Origin: Diadophis punctatus similis
Lineage: Eukaryota; Chordata; Lepidosauria; Squamata; Dipsadidae
Assembly (NCBI GenBank): GCA_023053685.1
Contig: JALIGW010000005.1
Coordinates: 27,534,001-27,598,000 of the forward strand
Length of the DNA stretch: 64,000 nucleotides
Direction: 5' to 3'
The notes beneath the pieces were generated by a model. That model ran no database searches. It was not told the DNA's origin and saw nothing but the letters and a program-made list of their open reading frames with translations. Every line of letters begins with the position of its first letter. Position 1 is the first letter of the stretch. Positions 47,225-60,200 of this stretch are shown piece after piece. A program made the translations under genes and the position numbers.

Positions 47225-48659
47225 TATAATTTTTATTTTTATATAATATAATATACTTTGGATATCTTAATTTTTTTTTGTTACATTGCAGTAACCTCTG
47301 CAGGTCAGAAAAATTCTTTTATCATCAACAAATAAGCATCGCTGATATTATTAACAAGATTTAACAGCAATCAGTAGTTCTCTATCTCTTTCTCCCCAAT
47401 TTTCCCGCAGAGCAGCACATCTCAAAAGAGTTCTTTTGGCCTTTATTGGATGCCTTTCTATTACAATTCATTGCTGATAAATCCGGATATGGAAAAAGCC
47501 TTTCCAATTTAGAAATTCTAACTTCTGATGAATAACCTTTAGTCTCCGTGTTTCTTGTACTAAGCAAGCATCGGACTACTTGCCATTTCTTCAGATTGCT
47601 CCAATATTTCGAGGAAGAAACACCTAAAAAACAAGAAGTTTGTTTTCAATGGAGAATAGGCACAAATTTTCACACCAGCCTTCACAGTCGGCATCCTTTT
47701 TAGAGCAACCAGTTTTGTATTATTGAAGTGGATTAGAAATTGCCTCTGCTTTTTGTAGCTAATCCAGACACAGAAGAAAAATAAAAAGAAAATTGCCTTG
47801 CTTGTGCTTAGTGCAGGATTTCCTAGGGAAATCATTTCATAGTTCAAGGACCCTTGTTTGAATCCAGTTAGAAAAATAGTTCCATGCCAAGTTTATTTCT
47901 AATTTGTATTGCATTTAACAAACCGAAACACGAGTATGCTTCTAAAGGCACATTTGCTGTTCTTGCAAAATGCCTAAATTGTTGCTAGGCAACTGGTTAT
48001 TGACTGCTTGCTTTTTCTATTTCTCAGTAGTCCAAAACGTATACTGTGCAAGTTACCCATTTGCTAGACTTATATCCCATGCCTTTTCTTAGGACTATTG
48101 AGATATACGGTAAGGTTTATTTCTGTCAAAAGACCCAAAATTCAGATTTCACTAAGGGACCAAGGACATACTGGTATCTCAAAAATGGGAAATTAAGTGA
48201 TTGTCACATTGATGGGTTTTGGCTTTTTTGGGGGGGGGGTGTAAATATACCACCTGTTTTTTCTCAGTGTGTTACCATTCTAGGTTTTCCTGCTGAATTT
48301 TAGCCTCTCAAACAGTTATTAAAGCCAGAAGAACAGCACTCAACACATGGCACAATGTTCTTAGTTGGAATAAGGCTAAAATGGTTTTATAAAGTGTCTC
48401 TTGAGAGTTACTCAGATTTTTTAAATGCATGGAAATGCTTTCATTTTTGAGAGAATGCTGTGAATTTGACCCACACTTCTATTAATGCTTGCTTCAAACA
48501 TATTTACATAGGTTTTGCGTGCAAAATCTTGAAGGTTTTATCCAGAACATATCCAAGTAGGGATAGGGAAAAGGCAGTCTAAAACCTAAGGACTCAGCAC
48601 AGAGCACAACCACTGCCTTGAATTGATCAGTATAAAACAATCTAATAAGAACTCTATTG
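47225..48659. other. Intergenic sequence, nothing recognised
   Basis: No supported feature. Confidence 0.45.
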
Positions 48660-48667
48660 AGCTAGAG

Positions 48668-49509
48668 CAGGACTCTGCAACCTGCGGCTCTTTGGATCCT
48701 CTGCTGTGGCTCCCTGTCAGGTGATCCCATCACTGACTGGCCCTGCCCCTTGCCTCCCCTCCCAGTCACTCCTTGCCTAGCCTGAGAAGGCAAGGGCAAC
48801 TGCGGGGGATAGAGAAGTGACTGGAGCTGATTCTCTGGCACCTCATTCTTGCTGGAGTTTCTTCCAGCCCTTGTTGGTGCTGGGCATGCCTCAGTCGCTT
48901 GGGAGATGCACAACCTGCTCTCCGCCCTGAGACACTAGCCTGACCCAGCCGCAACTGATGCCGGCCTCACTATTGCGAGGGCTGGCGGGGTGGGAATGGG
49001 ATCTGGGAGGAGGAGACAACAGAAAGGGGGATGGGCCTGCAGACAGACAGAGAGAGGGGGAGAGCCATAGACACAGGGAGAGAGGGGGGATATGAGGGAG
49101 AGAGAGATAAACAGAGAGATACAGAGAGAGGAGGGAGATAGAGAGGGAGAGAGGAGGAGAGAGAGATACACAGAGAGAGAGAGAGATACAGAGGAGGGGG
49201 AGAGGGGGAGAGAGGGGGAGAAAGACATACAGACAGAGAGGGGAGAGAGGGAGGGAGGGGGAGAGAAAGGGGGAGAGGGAGAGGGGGGCAAAGGGTTTTG
49301 TGGCTCCCAGTGTTTTTTAACAACCAGTTGTCTGCCCTAATGGGTAGGCGTGGCTGGGTAGGCATGGCTAGGGGGGGTCATGTGACTGGGTGGGAGTGAG
49401 TGACATCGAGTTGGCCACACCCACCCAGGTTTTGTAGCTCCCAATCTTTTCTTTTCTGTGGGAAACTGGTCCAAATGGCTCTTTGAGTGTTTAAGGTTGC
49501 AGACCCCTG
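48668..49509. mobile_element. hAT-type MITE, 842 bp, with GA-rich core
   Basis: Left end CAGGACTCTGCAACCTGCGG, right end AAGGTTGCAGACCCCTG. Exact 8-bp duplication agctagag at 48660-48667 and 49510-49517. The interior includes a GAGAGGG-type purine tract at about 49040-49290; Ser/Pro-rich minus-strand frames across it are not genes. Confidence 0.93.
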
Positions 49510-49517
49510 AGCTAGAG

Positions 49518-50222
49518 AAAGACCTGAAGACTAAACAGCATTTCTTCGTGAACAGCTAGTTGGTCATCTCCTTGGACAGAGCATTATTGCAAGAAAAGTA
49601 ATGTGTGCCATGCTTGTATTTCTATTTCACTAACCACACAGAGTCACCACTCACCATCCCCAAACCAATTCACACATAAATGAACAAATCGTGTTTTTAG
49701 AGCTGTTATATATTAACAAACAAGCCAAAAACCTACAGCCTAAAAATCTAAAGTTTTCAAAATGTTATCAGTCATATCAGTTGCTACTGAAACACACAGT
49801 ATACAGAAGAATCATAGCCTGAACTGTAAGTAATATTCTGAATATTCATGGGGACTATGCTAAGCAACAGCATGGCAATTCACCATTTCATAGCTATAAT
49901 CCATTTGGCAAATATTCCTATCCTTCATGATCAGAGTAGGTGGGGGGGGGGGGAATCATCGCAGGAAAGCCTCTGTGGCGGCGACTATAAAATGTGGTTT
50001 TATTTTAACTGGAATGATTTCTGGAATGATTAAAACTGAACATTAAATAAAACATCAGCTGCCAGGACAATAACAACATCATTTGTCAACTCAAGAAATG
50101 CAGAAAGGTGCTTTTTTTTAAACCTATGATACAGGTGTTTTTTTTTTTTTACAAAACTGTAATTTTTAAAACATTTAACAATCAGAAAATTGGGAGAGGT
50201 GTGTCCTTTTGTTTATCTGATA
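49518..50222. other. Intergenic sequence, nothing recognised
   Basis: No supported feature apart from homopolymer runs. Confidence 0.45.
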
Positions 50223-50224
50223 TA

Positions 50225-50612
50225 CAGGTAGTCCTCAAATTACAACAGTTCATTTAGTGACCTTTCAAAGTTACAACAGGACTGAAAAAAGTGACTTATA
50301 ACCATTTTTCACACTTACGACCTTTGTAGCATCCCTATGATCCTGTGATCAAAATTTAGATGCTTGGCAACTGGTTCATAGCTATGACCATTGCTGTGTC
50401 CCGCGGTCACCTTTTGTGACTTTTTGACAAGCAAAATCAATGGGGAAGCCAGATTCAATTAACAACCGGGTTTCTAACTTATCAACCGCAGTGATTCACT
50501 TAACAACTGTGGCAAGAAATGACATAAAATGGGGCAAAACTCACTTAACAAGTGTCTCACCTCACAACAGAAATTTTGGGCTCAATTCTGGTCATAAGTT
50601 GAAGACCACCTG
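50225..50612. mobile_element. TA-type MITE (CAGGTAGTCC family), 388 bp
   Basis: Opposite orientation to the copy at 46837. Ends CAGGTAGTCCTCAAATTAC and AAGTTGAAGACCACCTG, TA at both borders (50223-50224, 50613-50614). Confidence 0.88.
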
Positions 50613-50614
50613 TA

Positions 50615-51391
50615 AACCTTAGTGCAGGACACAAGACAGAAATTGATACATTCTCAGTAATATTATACCTAGCATTTGGCTTAAAGAAGGGGTACTGTAT
50701 TGAAAAATACCAGGTTTATATGATTCCTAGGTAAGGATGAACTGGATATTGACCTCTACTTGGCTACCAATACATTTCTTCATATGAAAACTATCAGAAT
50801 TCCTAGCTTGTGTGGGAATTGTAGATCAACAAACCTGGAAGATTCTAGTTGTGGAGAAAGCCTGGATTTCATATTTATACAAGCAACATGGTTTTATAAA
50901 AGTTGTGACTTTGTCTTAGCCAAAATTATTTGAGAGTAGAAATAAACCAATCAATTATTAACACTAGGTCCTGCTAGGTGATTGTCCTTCTTTATACATG
51001 TGATGACCAACATGAATTATGTAGAATTGACCTCATATGACTTAATGCTGCAAGAAAAAATAACTCAAGTTGTTCTCTTAAAAAACTGCATCCTTATTCT
51101 GATGGGAGTACCAAAATCTGTAAATTGACAGGTGCAGTGTTTAGACAAGAGTTCTGCCCCCCTTTTTATGTGTGTGTTTGCAGATTTTGATCCCTCCCTT
51201 TCATGGATACTGTTGTTCATTCATCAAATAAAGTAGAGACTTTTTTAGAGTTATACTCACTCCTTTGCCATGTGTACTATACATATGAACAAACCATGTA
51301 TTCAAAACAAGCTGAACTGTTTCTGAACAAATACTCTGAATGACACTGTCACTTTTTGTCTTAAACTCTCTTATCTCATTTCTATCCATCT
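50615..51391. other. Intergenic sequence, nothing recognised
   Basis: No supported feature. Confidence 0.45.
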
Positions 51392-51490
51392 TAGAATAGA
51401 TAGATAGACAGATAGAATTCTTTATTGGCCAAGTGTGATTGGACACACAAGGAACTTGTCTTTGGTGCATATACTCTCAGTGTATGCACC
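51392..51490 (-). mobile_element. LINE 3' terminus with ATAGA-type tail, short copy
   Basis: GATAGATAGACAGATAGAAT followed by TTCTTTATTGGCCAAGTGTG; only the last 85 bp of the LINE were copied. Confidence 0.88.
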
Positions 51491-54451
51491 AAATACCATT
51501 CATATCACCTGGTAAAATCATTTTGATCATAACATGTAGAAAGAATGGCAGTTTCAGATTTTTTTAATGGTGACCAGTATGTCAAAAGATATTGTTTCCC
51601 TTATACCTCTTTTGCACAAAGGTAGAAATTGGGAAATTGTGAGTTCTAGTCTGATATTAGAGACAGAGTAACTGGAGGGTGCATGGCTAAGAGTTCTTCT
51701 AATCTAAATCTCATATTTTCAAGCTGTCAGCAGTGTTGTGTCTGGAGTTCACAGCCATCTGTATGTATGCATGTATCACAGTGAAATGGCTGCAAAAATA
51801 CATAGTGACCTAGCATCCCAATAAGGCCCTAAGAATTTGCTTTTCAAATTGTAGCATCAGAGTTTAGACAACAGTTTTATCCAAGTTATTATTTAATTTA
51901 GATTAATGAAACATAAATAAAAATTGGCCATCATTTTGTGCATTTTTCCATGCAAGACAGTTCAGACCAGTGATCAAGAACAAGAATGTTCAGAATGCAA
52001 ATCTAAAAGGAATCGATCAAGAGGAATAGAGACATAATGCAGTATATCTTCTGAAACCCTTTCAAGTTTTGGTGGTCCTGAGAAAAGACATTGTTATTTT
52101 TAGAAAAGAAAAATGGTACCTCATAAAGTCACAAATACATTTTAGTGTATTTATTTCAGTGGGAAGGACAAACATGTCCTTCAAAGATTTGGAAAACAAT
52201 GAAGGAAAGAAAGAAAGAAAAGAAAAGAAAGAAAGAAAAAGATAAAGTAGGGGATAAAGCAGAAATGTACAAATCTGAAAACTACCTGGAGTGTCAAGAT
52301 AACTGAATTATAGTCAAAAACAGAAAGACAGATCACAGCTATTTTCTTTAATCTCCAGTTTTCCCATCCAAGTCACATCAGATTGGCAGGAGCATAGCCA
52401 TTTCAGATCTTGTTGAAATCACCCCACAGCCTGTAAAACAAAGAGATGAGCAAAGATGCCACTCTGTCATATCTCTTATCTACTGTGTCAATAAACATTC
52501 TGATGGTCAAATAGAGAATTGGTAACAGACATTAACCAGTTTTATGTATTCCAATGTTACTGCAATCATATTACTGCCATTTTGCTAGGATAATGTCAGA
52601 GATGCTACATATAAATGAATTTTACTTATCTGGAATAAAGAAATTCAATTTCTGAGTTTTAGAACTCTGTGCTTGATACCATTTTAGAGTATTGTGTTTT
52701 TAAAGAAAAATCAAATGTACCTGAGCCTTTGTAAATATGTCTCTCCCTCCCTCCCTCCCTCCCTCCCTCCCTCCCTCCCTCTCTCTCTCTCTCTCTCTCT
52801 GTGTCTATGTGCAGGCGTGCTCTCTCTCTATTATGGTATAATGTGGAGACTTTCAAGGCAATACCTCATCAAAAATGGTTTCACAAACCCCTCTGAGTCA
52901 TGATTTGTCTGACTACTGTGTCTTGAATATGTCATATTTGTTTCAGTTCAGATATCTATGGTTTACATATCATGATAGCTCGAATTAAACAACATAATCA
53001 TCATCATAGTTGTTACTTAGCCTCCAAACCTTCTGGAAAACCGCAGAGGACATCAGTAATGGAGTGGCATTGATGGACATGTAGTTGAAAGTTGGGGAAA
53101 TGTTTTCTTGGCAAGTATGAGACAAGATTAAAAGTAGAATTGGAGCAGTATGGATCTAAATTAGTACTTTAATTCTCCTCCCCTTTCCAAACCTATGAAT
53201 AAAGATACAACATTTGGTCATTTTACATGTCTTTTATGGCTTTTGAAAAGATCTAAGAGTTTTAAGAAAGAATAAACACTTCAGGGAGGAGGGGGAGGAA
53301 GAGGAGGAAGAGGAGGAGGAACATAAATCATCAGGTGCTTACAGAATCTATCTACTTATTCCATAGGTAAAATCTTGCCTAGACCAGCAGGAAAACGCTT
53401 GGGTCTTATTCATGAATGCAAAAACAATTTTATCTGGTCAAACTGAAATTTTACTGAATAGAGCAGAGCAGTGCTTCAGATACATTTTCCAACAAATGCT
53501 TTGAAACATAAGGCAAGCAAATGTAGGGTCGTGTTTTTAAAATCTTCATGCAGCCAGCTTCCTTTTCTAAAGTGCTGTAGACAGTTACAGTGTTCACAAC
53601 CCTAAATGTTTAAGACAACTTTCGGAGACTGGAACTGAAAAGATCCACAACTTTATTCCTAGATTGGCTGACAACATGTTCTGTTAGAAGCCCATTCACA
53701 AGAAATCATTGCCATTTTCTATTTGAGTTCCCCAGTAACCAATTTTGAGAGCTTCATTGTCTCTTATTACAAAAGGAAATACTTTGCCATTATAACAATG
53801 CTAGTTATTGTAGCCTCCATGAATTTGACCCTTATTGTTTTAAGAGGTTCTAGTTCCCAACTAACTGTCAATCCTCCTTTCCATGTTGATTCAAATGGAC
53901 TTCTGTGCTGCCTTCATGAGTAATAAAGGAATTTTAAAGTACTTAATGTAAGATATATCTTGATAATCTATTTCTGTGCCAGATTTTAAATTGGAAGAGT
54001 TTTCAAAGACATTCCTTTTTGTTCCAACATTAAATATGACAATGCAGGAATCTCTGATCTACAAGGAATGAGAGATCAGTATTAAGAAAAATATATGGGC
54101 CCGATACATCCCAAAGTGATTGTTTTAAAATTCCATTATTTAAAAAGAAGTGGTATCAAATGAGATGTTTCAAACCCAATTGAAATACACTTTAATCACT
54201 TTAGATTTACTTGTTTTGTATGTTTTCCAATTGTCTTTTTATGCTTTTTCCATTAGCTATGTTGGATTGCTTAGGTTTATAACTAAAAAGCGTGTTCATT
54301 AGTATACTGGAAAAGACGGAATTTAATTCTGGCCTAAGTCTATACTATACCCAACAAACTTTTAAAATATGCTTCTGTTTCTACATTGATATTATGCTAC
54401 TACTATTGCTAATAATATTGCATCACAATTGTGAGTTGGGTTGCTATGTAT
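51491..54451. other. Intergenic sequence with three simple repeats
   Basis: A GAAA run at 52200-52243, (CCCT)n then (CT)n at 52743-52800 and a GGA-rich run at 53285-53322. Otherwise nothing recognised. Confidence 0.5.
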
Positions 54452-54590
54452 CAGCGGTGGGTTGCTCCTGGTTCAGCCCGGTTCTAAGAACCGGTAGCAC
54501 CGGCAGCAGGAGGCTCCGCCCACCCACCCGGGATGCTTCTGCGCATGCACAAAAGCAGTGCGCACAAGCACACACGCGAACCGGTAGTAA
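54452..54590. mobile_element. hAT-type MITE, right end truncated
   Basis: Begins CAGCGGTGGGTTGCTCC and is related to 19957-20120 in reverse. It lacks its right inverted end and stops in CCGGTAGTAA. The flanks ctatgtat and ataagtat match at 6 of 8. Confidence 0.7.
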
Positions 54591-54763
54591 ATAAGTATAA
54601 ATAAATAAATAGCCCATGTTCATGAATGTGCAATAGAGCAATTTAATGTTGTTCAATTACAAAAATGAATTGATTTGAAATATGTTTTCAGTTTGGTATT
54701 AAACATAAATCCCACTCCTTGTAAATCTCGTGATTAACCATTCTGCAATTTATTAGTCTAGGT

Positions 54764-55290
54764 CCGTGGTGGCGAACCTATGGCACGCGTGCCACAGGTG
54801 GCATGCAGAGCCATAGCGGCCGGCACGCGAGGGTTCCCACCGGCAAACCGGAAGTGCGGAAAAATGCACTTCCGGTTTGCCGGTGAGCTGTTTTTTGCAC
54901 TCCGGAGGGTTCAGGGAGCTCCCTGAAGCTCCGGAATGCAAAAAACTACAAAACGGACAAACCGGAAGTGCACTTCCGGTGTGTCCGTTTTGTAGTTTTT
55001 TGCATTCCGGAGCTTCAGGGAGCTTCCCTGAACCCTCCGGAGTGCAAAAAACAGCACACCGGCAAACCGGAAGTGCGTTTTTTCGCACTTCCAGTTTGCC
55101 GGTTTCGTCGTCCCAGGCTCCGGTAAGCCTTTGCGCGTGTGTGTGTGTGTGTGTGTGCATGCGCAGGGGGCAGCATGGGGGGGTGTTGTGCGCATGCGTG
55201 GGGGGGAGGGAATGGGTGTGAGCATGCGAGCGCGCGCAAGCGCCCCCCCCCCTTTTTGGCACGCGAGCCTAAAAAGGTTCGCCACCACTG
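54764..55290. mobile_element. hAT-type MITE, 527 bp, with giant internal hairpin
   Basis: Left end CCGTGGTGGCGAACC, right end GGTTCGCCACCACTG. Exact 8-bp duplication gtctaggt at 54756-54763 and 55291-55298. Very CpG-rich. The centre (about 54862-55079) is an inverted repeat with arms near 109 bp meeting at 54970/54971. Frames of 114-169 codons read across it on both strands and reflect base composition. Confidence 0.95.
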
Positions 55291-55298
55291 GTCTAGGT

Positions 55299-56519
55299 GG
55301 TGATAAGTAACATCCTGTTCCTTTTTTGAAATTGAGGGGTATGTGAAGCATTCGTATACTGAATAGACCATGCAATGCTTCAGATCAAGAATATTTTTTA
55401 GAGTCAAGAATATTTTTATTATAAACATTGTGCTTTTTTAATAAGTAATGGATGGCAAAGCTTCTTTAAATTTATCATTTAAAATGTGTCAGTAGCTAGT
55501 GTCACTGAAGTGTCCTTTGCTTGTTTTTCACATTCATTTTCTCCATAAGCTTTTTATAATTTTTAAATTATAAGATATGAAGATATCACAAAATGTCTCA
55601 GGATCTTCTTTGCTTTTTAATCTTTGTCGAAGTGGAATGAATTACACTAATTAGTATAATTTAGAAGTAGAATAAATTGCCCTCATTTATATTAGTATGG
55701 ATTAGTTAAATTAATTGCTAACATTATCTCTTCAACTCAGCCAGTGGGGAATGGGTTAACCTGGTTATTTACAAAAAATTGAAAATCAGATACAACAGTA
55801 ACAAGCTACTGGGGATAAAAGCTGTCTTACAGAATCCTAAACTTATGTAAGCAGATATGCATTCCTCTTAATTTGTTAGAACTTACTTCGCAAAAAAGAT
55901 GCAGCGGAAATTCTAAGGACATACACATAGGAATAGAAGTTCTTGGAGATTTTGTTAGGTCTGCATTTTGAAGCAATCCAACTTGATCAGCAGCTCCTAG
56001 ATGAAATGCTTTAGGTTTTACACTTCCCTAATTTTATTGACCCTCTTTTTAACTCATAAATGTGACCAAATGTATATATTTTACTTTAAGATATGCCACC
56101 ATATTCAATACAAGATAGGCAGGCAAGCAGGCAAGCAAGCAGATTGATCCATTTTCATGAGGATTAAAAGTAGAGGTGACCCGTACTGTACATGTCTCCA
56201 CCTGAGTGTTGTGTGGCATTAACCATGACCCCAGAGTAAGGGAAGAAGAGGTGGCTATTGTTAATTTTGAGTCTTCTGTGGCTTTGGAAAGTGCTGATCC
56301 ATATGGAACTGCATGTGAGATCTTTTTTGTAAAGCTGGGCTCTAGGGAACTGATGGGATTGCTGTTACTATATCAGCCTCACCATTAGATAGCAACTTCA
56401 CTGTCTCAAGATGCCAACACTCTAGTTAGGTTATCAGTGGAGTTTTTTTAGACTTATGGTAATGGGATATTTCAACCAGACTCTACAGAAAGGCAAGATA
56501 AAGTTTCCAAATACTATAT
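55299..56519. other. Intergenic sequence, nothing recognised
   Basis: No supported feature. Confidence 0.45.
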
Positions 56520-56877
56520 ATAGAATAGAATAGAATAGAATAGAATAGAATAGAATAGAATAGAATAGAATAGAATAGAATAGAATAGAATAGAATAGAA
56601 TTCTTTATTGGCCAAGTGTGATTGGACACACAAGGAAGATGTATATGCTTAGATGTATATGCTCTCAGTGTACATAAGGAGAATAAAATACATTCATCAA
56701 GAATAAAAAGATACAACACTTAGTAATAGTCAAGGTTACTTATAAGCTAGCAAATCGTACTAGGAAACAAATAAAAACAATATAATTGAAAGATACAAGC
56801 AACATGCTTATAGTAATAAGTGGAAAGAGATAGATACTAGTATGGAAGAGAAGAAGAAGGAAGAAGAGAAGAAGGAA
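56520..56877 (-). mobile_element. LINE 3' UTR with ATAGA tail, left part
   Basis: (ATAGA)n of about 78 bp at 56521-56598, TTCTTTATTGGCCAAGTGTG, then the UTR. Interrupted by a SINE; the UTR resumes at 57189. Confidence 0.88.
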
Positions 56878-56878
56878 G

Positions 56879-57113
56879 AGCCGAGGTGGCGCAGCAGTTA
56901 GAGAGCAGTACTGCAGGCTACTTTAGCTGACTGATCATTTGAGTTCAGCTGTTCAAATCTCACCGGCTCAGGGTTGATTCAGCCTTCCATACTTCCGAGG
57001 TAGGTAAAATGAGGACCCAGATTGTTGGGGGCAATGTAAATATATACATTGCTTAATGGTGTAAACCACTTAGAGAGTGCTTGCACTGTGAGGCGGTATA
57101 CAAATGTCATAAA

Positions 57114-57169
<56 letters not shown>

Positions 57170-57187
57170 TAAATAAATAAATAAATA
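56879..57187 (+). mobile_element. tRNA-derived SINE inserted in the LINE, with (AAGT)n tail
   Basis: Full-length SINE: head GCCGAGGTGGCGCAGCAG, B box GTTCAAATCTC at 56952, body, then GGCGGTATACAAATGTC. The tail is (AAGT)n at 57114-57168 followed by AAAT units. Confidence 0.92.
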
Positions 57188-57188
57188 A

Positions 57189-57285
57189 TAGTAATACAGT
57201 CTTAGTAAATTATTTGACAGTGTTGTGGGAATTAGTTGTTAAGTAGAATGATGGCATTGGGGGGGAACTAAATAAAAAACTAAAA
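57189..57285 (-). mobile_element. LINE 3' UTR, right part after the SINE
   Basis: AGTAATACAGTCTTAGTAAA and TTTGACAGTGTTGTGGGAAT line up with 40567-40640 of the uninterrupted copy. Confidence 0.8.
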
Positions 57286-60200
57286 AATATATATCTAGTT
57301 AAATCCACTGACAAGTGGCTCCACTGACATGTTCATGACAACATGAATCTGACTGAAGTCAATGAGAGCACGATGGACAATGGAGGTCATATGTTGGATC
57401 TGTTTTTTGTCTCGGGGCAGTGTCAAACATGATTGGTAGATGGAGGAATTTAACATCAATTAACATCAAAGCTCTGCAATTGCTTTGGAGTTAGCTGTGC
57501 TAGCTTCCCTCTGCAGGGGGGAGGGAAAACCCGTTCAATTGGTTTGCCTCAGATGAACCCCAACAAGTTTCAGTGAGTGCAGAGATGTTTCTGAGAAACT
57601 TCTGAGAAATGGGTACACAGTTCAAATGGGGCCATAGTTTCCTCATGGAATAAAAGGGTGGCTGATGCCTTGGATTAGATTGGATTGTACCTTTGTGTCC
57701 ATTCTCTGCCCATAGAGGATCTGTGGCTGTGGCTTCATTCAATGTTTTGATTGTTGAATCATCCCTCAGTTTTTGCTTTACCCTTTGTAATATGTTTATA
57801 CTTTATCATTTTGAACAATGCTCCATTTTTACATTTTATTGTTATTGTTATTTTAATTGTATGCCAGCCTAATGCATTTGTTGGGAGAGCAGCACATAAA
57901 CTGACTAAACAAATAAGTGTAAACAGAAGCTGCCTTCAGATCTTCCTACGTAATGTAGCAAGATCAAACACAAGTTCCTTATGCATGTTCCTTATATATA
58001 TTTAGATTTCCTCTTCAGATACTGTATATTACCCAAACAAGACTGGTGTTTTTCTCACCAGAGGATGCATTCACAAAACCTACTTATCTATGATTAATTT
58101 AAAACTATTTATTTAGCCGATTGACTGGGTTTGCATAATACACAAAACTAAAGTGCAATTGGCTAGTTTGTGGTTCAGTGTGTCACACAAAGATAATTAG
58201 TGTAATATCAGTCTGCCATTTGTAGAAATTCTGAGCCTCTCTTATGACAACACTGGCAAGCACTAGGAGGAGAAAGATCTCTACTCTTTACACTGTTGCC
58301 TTCAGGGTTTCATTATTGCTTGGACTCTACCACAGCTACCACAACCCAGCTTCTTTCTCTCTGTGGAATACTCTTGGATTCAGAACAGGGTTTCTATGAC
58401 ACTGACAATTAAGTCAGTTCTACAGCAACTTTGCTTCAGAGTGGCTTGTCAGTTGATTTCTTCTTCTCATATTCCCCTAAGCATTTTCAGTCCATTTTCT
58501 TTCATATACTTCTCCATTCATCTCTAGTGCCACTAATAGCAAAAAAGCCCAGGGCATCTTCTTACTAGAGAAATAAAATGTTCAAATATTGCTAGCTTTG
58601 TCAAGCCTTTGATTGTTTATCTGTCCTTGACTGTCTATTCCTACTAGCGTTCTCATTAATTAAAGTATCTTTTCTTAACTTAGTCATTCTCTCTGTTTAT
58701 ATCAATCTTTGAGACTTTGTTTTTTTAAGTTTTCCACCCTAAATTGTCTAATTTGTTGAGTCTTATTAATACCTGTTCCACAATCACCACACTACCACTT
58801 TTCCAAAAAGAATTCTACCATCTTATAAGATTCATACAACTAAGCCAAACCTAAAGCTAGTCCTGTTTCTCCCTTTTCTTTTCATGAATTATTGTCTTTC
58901 TTGTGTCATCCCCTCAGGGGTTTCAAATTCACCTTTTATTTTATAATTCACATATGTTTCTTGATATCTTGGAAGAAAAATTTTACTCCAATATTATTTA
59001 TTTTCTTTTTTAGTTTTAACTTTGGGTTTTCATTTCTGATCGCAGTCAGCTTCTGATAGAAAAAATGTATTTGTAAATTAATAATTATAAAGAAGGAGAA
59101 CATGTATTCCCACAAGCCAGACTGGTTACTAAATAATACAAAATTGTGTACTTTTCATCATTTGTTATTTGCTTTATTTTTCTTTTTGGATATCCACAAA
59201 GAGTCAGTATTCTTGAAATATGGCCTTCATTACTCATCAGTTCTAATGTTTTAATTCCCAAAGCTCTGCCAGACTGCTTAACAAAGATAACGATGCAATT
59301 AATTCCTCAAATAAATCTCAAGTATAGAAATCCAGGCAACTGGATTCAGTAGAGTCTCAGGCAACACCATGTAGGGAAACCATCACTCACAACACCATGC
59401 GGAGAAAACACAAACAGGGGGGAAAGTGAGCTTGTAAATATGACCCTTATAATTCTTTACAAGATAAAATTCATAAAATAAAAAGCATTACTACCATCAT
59501 AATAGTTCCAAGGATTATATGTTTCAATGTGGTGAGAGATAAAGAGATAAGGATTCCAAGTAAAGAAAAGCAAGAGAGTGAGAGAGATTGTATGTCCCAT
59601 CATCAAAGCCTAATTTAATGATCAGAATGAGTCAAGTTATCTTTTCCTTCCTTGTTTCTTCTCATCCAAGCCTTCAGCTTTTTCTTTCAATTTTGGAAAA
59701 CATCAATACTAGCTCCAAAATTGTTGGTTTTTGTTTTTAATTAAATGTCAAGCCACCCTTTCTGTTCATGAATAAAAGGTTGTAGATAAGTCTTTGGATT
59801 GCTTGGGTACAAAATGAATATCATTCAAGACATAATGCACTAATCATAATGGATGGTCATTAATTGTATTGTATTAAGAAGCTGACTTTCTGCTGCATTT
59901 AATATTTAAAATTATGCAGCTTTTATTTAAAAAAATAGAATCACAGCTGTTGTTAAGTTTTGAATGATGAAGTAGCTCAACTTTAGGGCCATAGGGGACT
60001 TCTAAACCTGTGAGTTGGGGTTCACTGTCACGTTTTGGAGACATCACTCGATATTTCTTAATTATGCTTTGTGATCTTTTTCAATCGGTAATATATTTAA
60101 ATTCTAACTTAAGGCATCATTTGTTAGTTGGAACACTTTTCCTCCATTCACTAATTCACTAATTACACTTTCTGAGAGCAGACCTAATTAAATGAAATTA

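Noticed and set aside
48935..49365. Ser/Pro-rich minus-strand frames of 118-131 codons
   Set aside because: Translation of the GA-rich tract inside a hAT MITE.
54753..55428. Overlapping frames of 114-169 codons on both strands
   Set aside because: They cross the CpG-rich hairpin of a hAT MITE; both strands open because of composition and palindromy.
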